A stretch of DNA of 64,000 nucleotides. Source: Pseudomonas fluorescens NCIMB 11764. Lineage in GTDB: Bacteria; Pseudomonadota; Gammaproteobacteria; Pseudomonadales; Pseudomonadaceae. Under the pieces are notes generated by a model. That model was given only the letters and a program-made list of their open reading frames with translations. It ran no database searches and had not been told where the DNA came from. The translations under genes and the position numbers were made by a program. The stretch spans positions 3,740,001 through 3,804,000 of the forward strand of contig NZ_CP010945.1 of assembly GCF_000293885.2 (NCBI RefSeq), written 5' to 3'. Shown here one piece after another: positions 32,782 to 42,050 of this stretch (its first letter is position 1; every line of letters begins with the position of its first letter).

Positions 32782-34266
32782 ATGAACAGCATGACAAATT
32801 TGAACAGCGATGCAGTGCTGCAATTCGGCCCCTACGCACTCCACCTGCGGCAACGGTTGATCCTGGACGGTGCCCGGCCGCTGCGCATGGGCGGGCGGGC
32901 CCTGGATATCCTGCAGGTGCTGGTCCAGCGTGCAGGCACTGTCGTCAGCAAGGACGAATTGATCGCGCTCGTCTGGCCGACTTCGGTGGTCGAGGACATC
33001 AACCTGCGTGTGCACATCGCAGCGCTGCGTCGCGCCTTGGGCGACGGGCAGAACGGGCAGCGCTACATCGTCAACATTCCCCAACGAGGCTACAGCTTCA
33101 TTGCGGCGGTGCAACGTGTGCCGGCGTGTTCTCTGGTGTCGATCGAGACGGCTCAAAAACTTCAACACAACCTGCACGCGCGGCTCACACCGGTCACCGG
33201 TCGCGATTCGATCGTCGGCAGCCTGGTCCGGCAATTGCCGGTTCGACGCTTCATGACCCTGGTGGGGCCCGCTGGCATCGGCAAGACCACCGTGGCGTTG
33301 CGTGTGGCCGAACTGCTTTTGCAGCACTATCAGGACGGCGTCTGGCTGGTCGATTTCGCGGCAATCGATGATCCGGCGCAGGTGGTCGATCAGCTGACCC
33401 GGGCGCTTGAACTGGAGGTCGGGACGACACTCGATACGTTAAAACAGCGCCATGCTTTGCTGGTGCTGGACAATTGCGAGCACCTGCTCGAACGCTGCCG
33501 CACGCTGGTCGAGGACCTGCTGAAGTCCGCACCGCGTCTGTCGATCCTGGTTACCAGTCGAGAGCCGCTCAACGCGCAGGGAGAATCGGTCCAGCGTTTG
33601 CCGCCACTGGCGGTGCCGCCGGCGTCGGCATTGCACAGTGTGGCGGAGGCCATGGGCTATTCGGCGGTGCAACTGTTCGTCAGTCGCGCCCGTGCCCGTC
33701 AGCAAGGGTTTGCCCTGCGCGAACAGGACCTCAAGGCTGTGCGCGAAATCTGTCGTCGCCTCGATGGAATACCGTTGGCCATCGAGTTGGCGGCCGCACA
33801 AATCGACGCGTTGGCGCTGGTGGGCGTGCAAGCCCAACTCGACAACTGTTTTCAGCTTCTGAGCCACGGCCGGCGCACCGCCGTGCCCCGCCATCAAACC
33901 CTTAAAGCCGCGCTGGACTGGAGCTATGAACACCTGAGTCCGCTGGAGCAAACCGTGTTGAAGCGTCTGGCGGTGTTCAAAATGGCCTTTACACTGGACG
34001 CGGCGATTGGCGTGCTCGGTTGCACGGCGCTGCTGCCCGGACGTGTGATTGAGGTGGTGGAAAGCCTGGCGCTGAAATCGCTGCTGTCGCTGGAGCAGGG
34101 CGGTGGATTGAGCCGATACCGCTTTCTCAACACCACGCGCGCCTACGCCCTCGAAAAACTTGAACACAGCGGTGAGCTGCGGACCTTGGAAATGCGTTAC
34201 GCCCGCTACATCAGCCGGACGCGCTGGACATCAAGCGGGCAGGTGGCGTTGCAACTCATCGAGTAA
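32782..34266 (+). CDS. Winged-helix/ATPase regulator, short form without C-terminal repeats
   Basis: 494 residues. An OmpR/PhoB-type winged helix (about 14-108; RALDILQVLVQRAGTVVSKDELIALVWP, EDINLRVHIAALRRALGD, YIVNIPQRGYSF) is joined to a STAND/NB-ARC-like ATPase (about 135-400; Walker A GPAGIGKTTVALRVAE, Walker B LLVLDNCEHLLE, then SREPLNAQGE and GIPLAIELAAAQ). The protein stops at the winged-helix-like end of the ATPase (YRFLNTTRAYALEKL). It lacks the 440-residue repeat domain of its paralogue on the opposite strand (34231-37035), and its last 12 codons overlap that gene. It is a cytoplasmic signal-transducing transcription factor with unknown input. Confidence 0.85.
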   Translation: MNSMTNLNSDAVLQFGPYALHLRQRLILDGARPLRMGGRALDILQVLVQRAGTVVSKDELIALVWPTSVVEDINLRVHIAALRRALGDGQNGQRYIVNIPQRGYSFIAAVQRVPACSLVSIETAQKLQHNLHARLTPVTGRDSIVGSLVRQLPVRRFMTLVGPAGIGKTTVALRVAELLLQHYQDGVWLVDFAAIDDPAQVVDQLTRALELEVGTTLDTLKQRHALLVLDNCEHLLERCRTLVEDLLKSAPRLSILVTSREPLNAQGESVQRLPPLAVPPASALHSVAEAMGYSAVQLFVSRARARQQGFALREQDLKAVREICRRLDGIPLAIELAAAQIDALALVGVQAQLDNCFQLLSHGRRTAVPRHQTLKAALDWSYEHLSPLEQTVLKRLAVFKMAFTLDAAIGVLGCTALLPGRVIEVVESLALKSLLSLEQGGGLSRYRFLNTTRAYALEKLEHSGELRTLEMRYARYISRTRWTSSGQVALQLIE

Positions 34267-37035
34267 CCGGCGCACCTTGGTCAGGTCTGGCGTGGCAAAA
34301 CCCTCAGTGAACCGGTTATAGACCGGCAACAGCAACGTATGGGCTTGCCGGTGCCGGCCCTGTCGCTGCCAAAGCTGTGCCAGTGAAGTGGCGCTACGCA
34401 ATTCCCAGGCAAGGGCGCCCTGGTGTTTTGCCACGTTCAAGGCCCGAATCAACACGGCTTCGGCTGCTTCGGTTTTCAACGGGCAACCTTGCGCCAGCAG
34501 TGCATCAGCCCTGGCGCGGAGGATTTCCGCCGTGCTCCAGCCGGCCATGCCGGTGTCCGCCCGTTGCAAGGAGGCGTCATCGACGAAGCCGGTGTCCAGC
34601 GTGACCATGATGTCCTTGATCAGCCCCACGCCCGGCAGGAGGGACGAGCGCACCTCGGCGTGGTCGATCACCTGGGCGTAGTGCAGGGCCCAGGTGTAGA
34701 ACAGCAGTACCGAGTGTTTTTGCGCTTGTTCCAGCAGCAGACGCAAGAGTTCGCGAGCGGTGCGGGTGTCGCCGTTGTAGTGAGCGATCAGGCAACTGGC
34801 CAGCGCCAGGGTGTAGCAGATGGAGGTGCCGTGGTTGATCTGCAGGGCAATGTCCAGTGCCTGTCGGGCCGTGCGCCAGGCTTGTTCCGGTTGACCCTGC
34901 AACCAGAGAATGCGCGCCAGAATCGTCAGCGAGGCGACGCTCTGGTCGTATTGCACACCAAAACCGTGGGTGAAGCGGTTGAGATGCCCGCTCTGGGTCA
35001 TGCGTTGGAGAACCTGTTCGGCATTCAACCGCGCCTGTGGCTGGTCTCCGGCAAAATGCAGGGCCAATACCCGCAAGCGGTGGGTGCTGAGGGACAGCAC
35101 CGGATCGCCGTGCACGCCCAACCGATCAAATTGCCGGCTCTGCTCGAGGGCCATTTGATAGTGGGCGCAACTGAGGTTGACCGCCATGTGGCCGGACACG
35201 GCTCGCAGTTGACCGGCCAGGTCGTCGCACTGTCTCGCCAGAGTCCTGGCGCTGACGAAAGCCTCGACGGTCTCCGCCGTGCCGCCCTGGGTGTGATAAC
35301 ACGAGCTGCCGAGGGCCAGCTTGAGGGCCATTTTCAGCCGAGGGCAAGGCTCGGGCGCGGCGTCCAGCAAGGCCAGCGCCTTGCGCACGTACACGCCGTG
35401 CTCCCTGAGCAGCGACAATTCCTGCCACAGCGGAGCTGACGTCGCAGCGAGGCGGATCGCCAAGGCTTGCGGCCCTTGCGCGTTCAATCCCCAGTCGAGG
35501 GCGGCACGGATGTCTTCCAGGCTGCGGGCATATCGCTCGATCCACGTGCACGTCTGGATCGCCTCCCATTCGTGCTGGGCCTGATGCATCAAGGCCAGGC
35601 AGCGTTCGGCGTGACGTTTTCGGGTGTCGGGCAGGTCGGTGGCCTGGTCGAGTTTTTCCAGCGCATAACTGCGGGTCGTGTCGAGCAGACGGTAAAACAC
35701 CTCTTCATCACCGACCTCAACGTTCAACAGCGATTTGGCCACCAGTTGGGTGATCGATCCAAACACCTCACGGGGTTCGATGTGTTCGCCGACGATCACT
35801 GCCGCAGCGGACTCCAGTGTGAAACCGCCCCTGAACACACCCAGTCGGCGCAGGCAGACTTGCTCACAGGGGCTGAGCAGTTCGAAGCTCCAGTCCAGCG
35901 TGGCGCGCAGGGTTTGATGCCGGCCCAAGGTGGTCTGACAGCCTTGGGTGAGCAGGCGAAAGCTGCCCTGCAGTTGCGTCAGCAATCCGCTCAATCCGAG
36001 GCTGTTGACTTGCGCGGCCGCCAGTTCGATCGCCAGTGGAATGCCGTCCAGGCGCCGGCAGATTTCAATCGCCAGCGGCAGTTCGTCATCGGTCAGTTCG
36101 AAACTGTCGTGGCTGGCCATCGCCCGCTCGACAAACAGTTGCAAGGCCGAAAACGTCAGGGCCTGGGCGCGGTCGAGCACGGCGATGGGCGGGGGGCAGT
36201 CCAGTGACCCAAGGCGCTGGACGAATTCACCTTCGGCCCGCAGGCTCTCGCGGCTCGTGGCCAGAATATGCACCTCGGGCGCGGCGCGCAGAAGGCTTTC
36301 ACTCAGCAAGGCGACCGCGTCGATCAGGTGTTCGCAGTTATCGATCACCAACAACATTTGCCGATCGCGCAGGAATGCCGCGAGGCCGCTCATCGGTTCG
36401 GCGCCGTGCAAGGGCAGTTCGAGCAAGGTCGCCAGATGCGCGGTGATCATCGCCGGGTCGTTGATCGGTGCCAGGTCCAGCAGGCGAATGCCGTCCTGAT
36501 AACGCCCGATCAGTTGCTCGGCGACGCGCAGGGCCACGGTGGTCTTGCCGATCCCGCCGGGACCGACCAGGGTGATGAATCGCTGGCGTGACAACTGCCC
36601 CACCAGACTGTCGACGAGGGACTGACGCCCGATCATGCGGGTTCGACGCACCGGCAGGTTGTGGACGCTCGGCGCCGGTGCCTGACTCGCCGCGGGTTGC
36701 TCGATGTATCCCAGCGAATACGGCGCGACAAAGCTGTAGCCACGCTGGGCCACGGTGACGATGTACCGCTGGCCGGCCTGACCATCGCCCAGCGCCTTGC
36801 GCAATGCCGCCATGTGCACCCGAAGGTTGATGTCTTCGACAACGCTTTTGGGCCAGACCCTGGCGATCAGTTCCTGTTTGCTGACCACATTCCCGGCGTG
36901 CTCCAGAAGGATCAGCAGAATGTCCATGGCACGCCGGCCCAGACGCACGGGATGCTCGGCTTCCATCACCAGGCGTTGGCCGGGATAGATCCGGTAGGGG
37001 CCGAAATGGATGGCCTGTACGGGTGAAAGGGACAA
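34231..37035 (-). CDS. Winged-helix/ATPase regulator, full-length with helical-repeat C terminus
   Basis: 934 residues. The same N-terminal layout as the convergent paralogue: winged helix at about 8-105 (IHFGPYRIYPGQRLVMEAEHPVRLGRRAMDILLILLEHAGNV) and ATPase at about 130-420 (Walker A GPGGIGKTTVALRVAEQL, Walker B MLLVIDNCEHL, GIPLAIELAAAQVNSLG). The C-terminal 430 residues are all-helical and probably TPR-like, as in MalT/AfsR-type STAND regulators. Ligand or partner binding to the repeats would switch the ATPase. The start at 37035 faces the flavodoxin-esterase-catalase operon across a 357-base region that contains one of the two 21-bp exact repeats (37233-37253). This regulator is therefore the prime candidate to bind them. 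Confidence 0.87.
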   Translation of the reverse strand: MSLSPVQAIHFGPYRIYPGQRLVMEAEHPVRLGRRAMDILLILLEHAGNVVSKQELIARVWPKSVVEDINLRVHMAALRKALGDGQAGQRYIVTVAQRGYSFVAPYSLGYIEQPAASQAPAPSVHNLPVRRTRMIGRQSLVDSLVGQLSRQRFITLVGPGGIGKTTVALRVAEQLIGRYQDGIRLLDLAPINDPAMITAHLATLLELPLHGAEPMSGLAAFLRDRQMLLVIDNCEHLIDAVALLSESLLRAAPEVHILATSRESLRAEGEFVQRLGSLDCPPPIAVLDRAQALTFSALQLFVERAMASHDSFELTDDELPLAIEICRRLDGIPLAIELAAAQVNSLGLSGLLTQLQGSFRLLTQGCQTTLGRHQTLRATLDWSFELLSPCEQVCLRRLGVFRGGFTLESAAAVIVGEHIEPREVFGSITQLVAKSLLNVEVGDEEVFYRLLDTTRSYALEKLDQATDLPDTRKRHAERCLALMHQAQHEWEAIQTCTWIERYARSLEDIRAALDWGLNAQGPQALAIRLAATSAPLWQELSLLREHGVYVRKALALLDAAPEPCPRLKMALKLALGSSCYHTQGGTAETVEAFVSARTLARQCDDLAGQLRAVSGHMAVNLSCAHYQMALEQSRQFDRLGVHGDPVLSLSTHRLRVLALHFAGDQPQARLNAEQVLQRMTQSGHLNRFTHGFGVQYDQSVASLTILARILWLQGQPEQAWRTARQALDIALQINHGTSICYTLALASCLIAHYNGDTRTARELLRLLLEQAQKHSVLLFYTWALHYAQVIDHAEVRSSLLPGVGLIKDIMVTLDTGFVDDASLQRADTGMAGWSTAEILRARADALLAQGCPLKTEAAEAVLIRALNVAKHQGALAWELRSATSLAQLWQRQGRHRQAHTLLLPVYNRFTEGFATPDLTKVRRLLDELQRHLPA

Positions 37036-37392
37036 CGGGGCACTCCTGCTTGCAACCGTCTGGTATGCGGTTCTCGAACATATTCGTCAGGTTTGTCGAT
37101 CTGTGCAATGCACGGTGCAATGGTTTTCGGAGGGCATCTGGCCCGGCCGTTTGCCGTCTTTGTTCGTGAGTTCCGTATTTATTGGGCGCGGTACTCGCAA
37201 AGGTGATGTCGGGGCTTTTGGCGCGCCAGGGAAAATTAACAACGTTTAACTCGTGCTGCGTCTGGTCTACGCCCAAAACTCTGCTTCTTCAACATCCACC
37301 GGTCAGCTGCAGTGAAAACCTGTGGGAGCGGCGTTGGCTGGCTGGTACTGAGCCTTGTTGCAAAGGGAATGATTCGTCATGAGGACGCCGGA
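37036..37392. other. Divergent intergenic region, regulator / flavodoxin operon
   Basis: 357 bases without a gene. It holds the 21-bp element at 37233-37253, a TGCAATGCACGGTGCAAT direct-repeat-like stretch at about 37104-37121, and a fragment of the CTGTGGGAGC repeat family at about 37319-37329. No small gene with a credible ribosome site is seen. Confidence 0.6.
37233..37253 (+). promoter_or_regulatory. Shared 21-bp operator candidate, copy 1
   Basis: The core TTAACAACGTTTAA is part of a 21-base sequence that recurs exactly, in the opposite orientation, at 40878-40898. It lies 140 bases before the flavodoxin start and about 198 bases before the divergent winged-helix/ATPase regulator. It contains AACGTT and outer TTAA/TTAA arms. 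Confidence 0.65.
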
Positions 37393-37968
37393 ATGAGCAA
37401 CGTGGTGGTGGTCTATCACAGTGGCTACGGGCACACCCGGGTCATGGCCGAGGCCGTGGCCCAAGGTGTGGAACGGCACCTGGGCAGCACGTGCCTGCTG
37501 ATTCCGGTCGAGGACGTGCACCAGCATTGGGACCGTTTGCACAACGCCGACGCGATCATCTTTGGCGCGCCGACCTACATGGGCAGCGCCTCGGCGCGCT
37601 TCAAGGGGTTCATGGAAGCCACGGCGGCGTTCTACCTGGCTCAACCCTGGCGCGACAAACTGGCTGCCGGTTTCACCAATTCCGGCTGCCTGTGCGGCGA
37701 CAAACTCAATACCTTGCTGCAGATGGCGGTTTTCGCCGCCCAGCATTCGATGATCTGGGTCGGTCTCGACCTGCTGCCCGCGCGCTCCGGCGTCGGCGTG
37801 TTCGACGGGCAACTCAACCGCCTCGGCAGCTCGCTGGGCGCCATGGCGCAATCGAATGTCGAACAGTCCCCCGAATTCGCACCGCCCGCCGAAGACCGTT
37901 GCACCGCCGCGCACCTGGGCGAGCGCGTGGCGCGGCTGGCCGATCGCATGAGCCACTCACCGGTTTGA
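37393..37968 (+). CDS. Flavodoxin-family (WrbA-like) NAD(P)H:quinone reductase
   Basis: 191 residues from the ATG at 37393 (GAGGAC upstream). The N-terminal FMN-phosphate loop is [49 protein letters not shown] is the second flavin-contact segment, and [16 protein letters not shown] the third. This pattern is closest to flavodoxin-like NADPH-dependent quinone reductases. It is the first gene of a probable operon with an esterase/perhydrolase (31 bases later) and a catalase (65 bases later), which suggests a role in redox defence. Confidence 0.88.
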   Translation: MSNVVVVYHSGYGHTRVMAEAVAQGVERHLGSTCLLIPVEDVHQHWDRLHNADAIIFGAPTYMGSASARFKGFMEATAAFYLAQPWRDKLAAGFTNSGCLCGDKLNTLLQMAVFAAQHSMIWVGLDLLPARSGVGVFDGQLNRLGSSLGAMAQSNVEQSPEFAPPAEDRCTAAHLGERVARLADRMSHSPV

Positions 37969-37999
37969 TTCACCCCGACACTCACTAAGGAGACATCGC

Positions 38000-38824
38000 A
38001 TGAGTACGTTCACGACCCGAGACGGAACCGAGATCTACTACAAGGACTGGGGCACCGGTCAACCCATCGTCTTCAGCCACGGCTGGCCATTGAACGCCGA
38101 CAGCTGGGAATCGCAGATGATCTTCCTCGCCTCCCAAGGCTACCGTGTGATCGCCCACGACCGCCGTGGTCACGGCCGTTCCAGTCAGCCGTGGACCGGC
38201 AACGACATGGACACCTACGCCGATGACCTGGCGCAACTGATCGAGTTGCTGGACCTGAAAGACGCCGTGCTGTTTGGCTTCTCCACTGGCGGCGGCGAAG
38301 TGGCGCGTTACATTGGTCGCCATGGTACTGGCCGGGTGGCCAAGGCCGGGCTGATTTCCTCGGTGCCGCCGCTGATGCTCAAGACTGAAGCCAACCCCGG
38401 CGGTTTGCCGATTGAAGTGTTTGACGGCATTCGTCAGGCCTCCCTGGCCGATCGTTCGCAACTCTACATCGACCTCGCCAGCGGTCCGTTCTTCGGCTTC
38501 AACAAGCCGGACGCCAAACCCTCGCAAGGCATGATCGACTGGTTCTGGATGCAAGGCATGACCTCCGGCCACAAGAACGCTTATGACTGCATCAAGGCGT
38601 TCTCCGAAACCGACTTCACCGAAGACCTGAAGAAGTTCGACGTGCCGACCCTGGTGGTGCATGGCGATGCGGACCAGGTGGTGCCGATTGAAGCTGCGGG
38701 GATCGCTTCGGCGAAACTGGTGAAAGGTTCTACGCTCAAGGTCTACCCGGGCGCGCCCCATGGCTTGACTGACACTCACAAGGATCAGCTCAACGCCGAT
38801 CTGCTGGCGTTCCTCAAGGGTTGA
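38000..38824 (+). CDS. Alpha/beta hydrolase, arylesterase/non-haem chloroperoxidase type
   Basis: 274 residues, very like the P. fluorescens arylesterase/perhydrolase family: [54 protein letters not shown], nucleophile elbow [13 protein letters not shown] (Ser95), acid in [11 protein letters not shown] (about 223) and His in GAPHGL (about 254). Such enzymes hydrolyse aryl esters and can make peracids from carboxylic acids and peroxide. ATG at 38000 with TAAGGAGACATCGC. It lies between flavodoxin and catalase, and the catalase would remove the peroxide it consumes or makes. Confidence 0.93.
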   Translation: MSTFTTRDGTEIYYKDWGTGQPIVFSHGWPLNADSWESQMIFLASQGYRVIAHDRRGHGRSSQPWTGNDMDTYADDLAQLIELLDLKDAVLFGFSTGGGEVARYIGRHGTGRVAKAGLISSVPPLMLKTEANPGGLPIEVFDGIRQASLADRSQLYIDLASGPFFGFNKPDAKPSQGMIDWFWMQGMTSGHKNAYDCIKAFSETDFTEDLKKFDVPTLVVHGDADQVVPIEAAGIASAKLVKGSTLKVYPGAPHGLTDTHKDQLNADLLAFLKG

Positions 38825-38889
38825 TGCACACCGGCGCGGGCCTAGATCCGCGCCGTTTTTGCTCCTGATGAGCTGAATTCTTCGAGTAC

Positions 38890-40338
38890 ATGACCATGAA
38901 AAAGCTGACCAACGCCACCGGCGCGCCGGTGGTCGACAACCTCAATATCCAGACCGCCGGCCCTCGTGGGCCGGCACTTTTACAAGACATCTGGTTGCTG
39001 GAAAAACTCGCCCACTTCGACCGCGAACTGATCCCCGAGCGACGCATGCACGCCAAGGGGGCGGGCGCCTACGGCACGTTCACCGTCACCCATGACATCA
39101 GCCGCTACACCAAGGCCAGTATTTTCAGCGCCGTGGGCAAGGAAACGCCGCTGTTCGTGCGCTTCTCCTCGGTAGCCGGCGAGCGTGGCGCGGCGGATGC
39201 CGAGCGCGACATCCGTGGTTTCGCGGTGAAGTTCTATACCGACGAAGGCAACTGGGACATTGTCGGCAACAACACGCCGGTATTTTTCTTCCGCGACCCG
39301 CTGCGTTTCTCCGACCTCAACCACGTGGTCAAGCGCGACCCGCGCACCGGCCTGCGTAACGCCACCAGCAACTGGGATTTCTGGACCCTGCTGCCCGAGG
39401 CGCTGCACCAGGTGACCATCGTGATGAGCGATCGCGGGATTCCTACCAGCTTCCGTCATATGCACGGCTTCGGCAGTCATACCTTCAGCCTGATCGACCG
39501 CGACAACAAACGCGTTTGGGTGAAGTTTCATTTTGTCTGCCAGCAGGGGATCGAAAACCTCTCGGACGCCGAGGCAGAAGCCGTGGTCGGCAAGGATCGC
39601 GAAAGCAATCTGCGGGACTTGTACGAAGTCATCGAGCAGGGCAACTTTCCGCGCTGGAAACTGTGCATTCAGGTGATGGAAGAACAGCAGGCGATCAACT
39701 ACCGGCACAACCCGTTCGACCTGACCAAGGTCTGGCCGCACGGCGAGTTTCCACTGATTGAAGTGGGCATCATGGAGCTCAATCGCAACGCCGAAAACCA
39801 CTTCGCCGAGATCGAGCAAGCGGCGTTCTCGCCCGCCAACGTGGTGCCGGGCGTGAGCTTCTCGCCGGACCGCATGCTCCAGGCGCGGCTGTTTTCCTAC
39901 GGCGATGCCCAGCGTTATCGTCTGGGGGTGAACTTCAACCACATTCCGGTTAACGCCCCGCGTTGCCCGGCCCACAGTTACCATCGCGACGGCGCCATGC
40001 GCACGGACGGCAACCTGGGTGGCACCGCCAGCTATTTCCCGAACAGCGTCGGCGAGTGGCAGGATTCGCCGGAACTGGCCGAGCCACCGCTGCCCCTGGA
40101 AGGTTTTGCGCAACACTATGATCATCGGCTGGAGGAGGATCATTACGAGCAGCCGGGCAATCTGTTTCGTTTGCTGGACCCGGTGCGTAAACAGTTGCTG
40201 TTCGACAATACCGCGCGGGCCATGAACGGCGTGCCGCAGGCGATTCGTCAGCGCCATATCGACAATTGCACCAAGGCTGATCCGGCGTACGGGTTTGGCG
40301 TGGCCGAGGCGTTGGAACGGTTGGTGCCGTTGGTTTAA
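38890..40338 (+). CDS. katA: Monofunctional haem catalase
   Basis: 482 residues, the same length as P. aeruginosa KatA and clearly a small-subunit clade 3 catalase. It has [19 protein letters not shown] with the distal His54, [42 protein letters not shown] with the distal Asn, and [14 protein letters not shown] with the proximal haem-ligand Tyr. It converts hydrogen peroxide to water and oxygen in the cytoplasm. The start may be 38890 or 38896. It ends the flavodoxin/hydrolase operon. No OxyR site is evident in front of it, so read-through from 37393 is likely. Confidence 0.96.
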   Translation: MTMKKLTNATGAPVVDNLNIQTAGPRGPALLQDIWLLEKLAHFDRELIPERRMHAKGAGAYGTFTVTHDISRYTKASIFSAVGKETPLFVRFSSVAGERGAADAERDIRGFAVKFYTDEGNWDIVGNNTPVFFFRDPLRFSDLNHVVKRDPRTGLRNATSNWDFWTLLPEALHQVTIVMSDRGIPTSFRHMHGFGSHTFSLIDRDNKRVWVKFHFVCQQGIENLSDAEAEAVVGKDRESNLRDLYEVIEQGNFPRWKLCIQVMEEQQAINYRHNPFDLTKVWPHGEFPLIEVGIMELNRNAENHFAEIEQAAFSPANVVPGVSFSPDRMLQARLFSYGDAQRYRLGVNFNHIPVNAPRCPAHSYHRDGAMRTDGNLGGTASYFPNSVGEWQDSPELAEPPLPLEGFAQHYDHRLEEDHYEQPGNLFRLLDPVRKQLLFDNTARAMNGVPQAIRQRHIDNCTKADPAYGFGVAEALERLVPLV

Positions 40339-40347
40339 TAAAGCAGG

Positions 40348-40414
40348 ATCGCAGGCTTGAGCGGCGGCTACAGGGTTATGCACATACCTGCAGCCGCTGG
40401 CGAAGTCTGCGATC
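40348..40414. repeat. Palindromic repeat after catalase
   Basis: GATCGCAGGCTT ... AAGTCTGCGATC with inner arms GCGGCT/AGCCGC and ACAGG/CCTG forms a long imperfect hairpin. It lies directly after the catalase stop and overlaps the last 16 codons of the convergent AraC gene. That suggests insertion of the repeat has altered the C terminus of the regulator. Confidence 0.65.
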
Positions 40415-40823
40415 TTTTGCTGTCGAGCCCGCGCACGGCGCGGCAACGCCACGCAAACGGATTGATACCTTCGCTGCGGGTGAAGATGTGGCAGAAGTGC
40501 GCCTGGTCACAGAAGCCGCATTCGAGGCTGATCTGGGTCAGGCTGAGGTCGGTGCTCTGGATCAGTTGCTTGGCGCGGGCGATGCGCTGCTGGCGAATCC
40601 AGTCCTGGGGCGAGAGGCCGGTGCTGCACTTGAAGGCGCGGGAGAAATGGCTGCGCGAGAGCGCGCAGGCGCGGGCCAGTTCGGTCACTTCTATGGTTTC
40701 CCCCAGACGTTCGAGGATCAGTTGCTTGGCCAGGCTTTCGCGCCACGGGGTCAGGCCGCCCGTGTTCTTCCTTGGCGTTTCAGTGACGGTCGCGCGAGCG
40801 ACGTTTTGCTGAGAATGAGCCAT
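40368..40823 (-). CDS. Short AraC-family regulator (DNA-binding domain only)
   Basis: 151 residues, far shorter than the 280-340 of most AraC proteins. It contains essentially the DNA-binding region (about 25-125): ESLAKQLILERLGETIEVTELARACALSRSHFSRAFKCSTGLSPQDWI and LTQISLECGFCDQAHFCHIFTRSEGINPFAWR. This resembles the small MarA/SoxS-like group. The last residues come from a palindromic repeat. The ATG at 40823 has no strong ribosome site. The 21-bp element at 40878-40898 lies 55 bases upstream, within its promoter region. Confidence 0.85.
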   Translation of the reverse strand: MAHSQQNVARATVTETPRKNTGGLTPWRESLAKQLILERLGETIEVTELARACALSRSHFSRAFKCSTGLSPQDWIRQQRIARAKQLIQSTDLSLTQISLECGFCDQAHFCHIFTRSEGINPFAWRCRAVRGLDSKRSQTSPAAAGMCITL

Positions 40824-40877
40824 GACAAATGTCCGTGTCGGTTGAGCGTCATTCTTGGGCGCGAGCGCTCTGGCAGG

Positions 40878-40898
40878 CGAGTTAAACGTTGTTAATTT
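40878..40898 (-). promoter_or_regulatory. Shared 21-bp operator candidate, copy 2
   Basis: On the minus strand this is identical over 21 bases to 37233-37253 (core TTAACAACGTTTAA). It lies 55 bases before the short AraC gene and 138 bases before the divergent metallo-hydrolase gene. Confidence 0.65.
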
Positions 40899-41035
40899 CG
40901 TCTGTGCGCCGTTAAGGACAACCGTGCCAACTCAGCACATTGCTGCAATTTTCAGGACGCGGGGACCGTGCATGATTGATGTCATGTGGCGGACCCGGGC
41001 AGGGCCGCTTTTGCGATTCGATCAAGGGTGAAGGC

Positions 41036-42019
41036 ATGAAACATTCTCTGATTTGCGCGTTGGGCCTCGCGATGGCGCTGGCGTCCGGCGTTTCCTCGGC
41101 TCAGGCACCGGCACAGGTGGGTTCGCAAGTGCCCGGCTACTTCCGATTGGCCGTAGGCGATTTTGAGGTGACCGCACTGTTTGATGGTTACAACGACCTG
41201 TCGCCCAAGCTGCTCAAGGGCTTGACCCAAAGCCAGATTCGCGCGCTGCTGGCTCGTCGCTCGATTGAAACGCCGGGCGTGCAGACCGCGTTCAACGCCT
41301 TTCTGATCAACACCGGCAAGCAATTGATCCTGGTGGATACCGGCGCCGGTCAATGCATCGGTGCGACGGCGGGCATGCTCTCGGACAACATGAAAGCCGC
41401 CGGCTATGAGCCTTCGCAGGTCGACACGATCCTGTTGACTCACCTGCACCTGGACCATGTCTGCGGACTGGTCGACGGCCAGCAGAAGCCGGTGTTTGCC
41501 AACGCCACGGTCTACGCCGCGAAGGCAGAAGCCGATTACTGGCTCGATCCCCAGGCCCTCGCCAAGGCCCCCGAGGGTGCCAAACCGTATTTCAAAATCG
41601 CCCAGGATTCCACGGCACCGTACGTCGCGGCAGGTCGCTTTAAAACGTTCGATGCCGGTCAGTCGCCTGTGCCGGGCGTCGAAGCCACGCTGGAAGCCGG
41701 ACACACACCGGGCAGTACCACGTACCGTTTTACTTCCCAGGGGCAGAGCATCCTGTTCATGGGCGATCTGGTGCATAACCTTGCGGTGCAGTTCTCGCAC
41801 CCGGAAGTCTCGATCGGATTTGACGTCAACAGTCAGCAGGCGATCAAAAGCCGCGCCAAAGTTTTCAGCGATGCCGCTGCGAGCAAGACCTGGGTGACGG
41901 CGGCGCACTTGCCGTTCCCGGGTATCGGTCACATCGCGGCAGAGGGCAAGCACTTCCAGTGGGTGCCGGTCGAATACGGCCCCTACAAACGAGCGGCGAA
42001 AGTCCCGCTGATCGAGTAA
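41036..42019 (+). CDS. Exported metallo-beta-lactamase-fold hydrolase
   Basis: 327 residues from the ATG at 41036, with a clear signal peptide (about 1-23, ending SSAQA). Metal ligands are THLHLDHVCGL (HxHxDH), AGHTPGSTTYRF (His), MGDLVH (Asp) and the final HLPFPGIGHI (His), a complete two-metal site. The N-terminal part reads GYFRLAVGDFEVTALFDGYNDL. Relatives are annotated as lactonases or beta-lactamase-like hydrolases, and the substrate is unknown. Divergent from the short AraC gene and followed 31 bases later by a LysR gene on the same strand. Confidence 0.9.
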   Translation: MKHSLICALGLAMALASGVSSAQAPAQVGSQVPGYFRLAVGDFEVTALFDGYNDLSPKLLKGLTQSQIRALLARRSIETPGVQTAFNAFLINTGKQLILVDTGAGQCIGATAGMLSDNMKAAGYEPSQVDTILLTHLHLDHVCGLVDGQQKPVFANATVYAAKAEADYWLDPQALAKAPEGAKPYFKIAQDSTAPYVAAGRFKTFDAGQSPVPGVEATLEAGHTPGSTTYRFTSQGQSILFMGDLVHNLAVQFSHPEVSIGFDVNSQQAIKSRAKVFSDAAASKTWVTAAHLPFPGIGHIAAEGKHFQWVPVEYGPYKRAAKVPLIE

Positions 42020-42050
42020 AGTCCGATGCCCTCCCAAGGAAACCGTGCCT

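Noticed and set aside
37104..37121. TGCAATGCACGGTGCAAT as a second operator in the regulator/flavodoxin gap
   Set aside because: Imperfect and not repeated elsewhere in the window; only the exact 21-bp element is supported.
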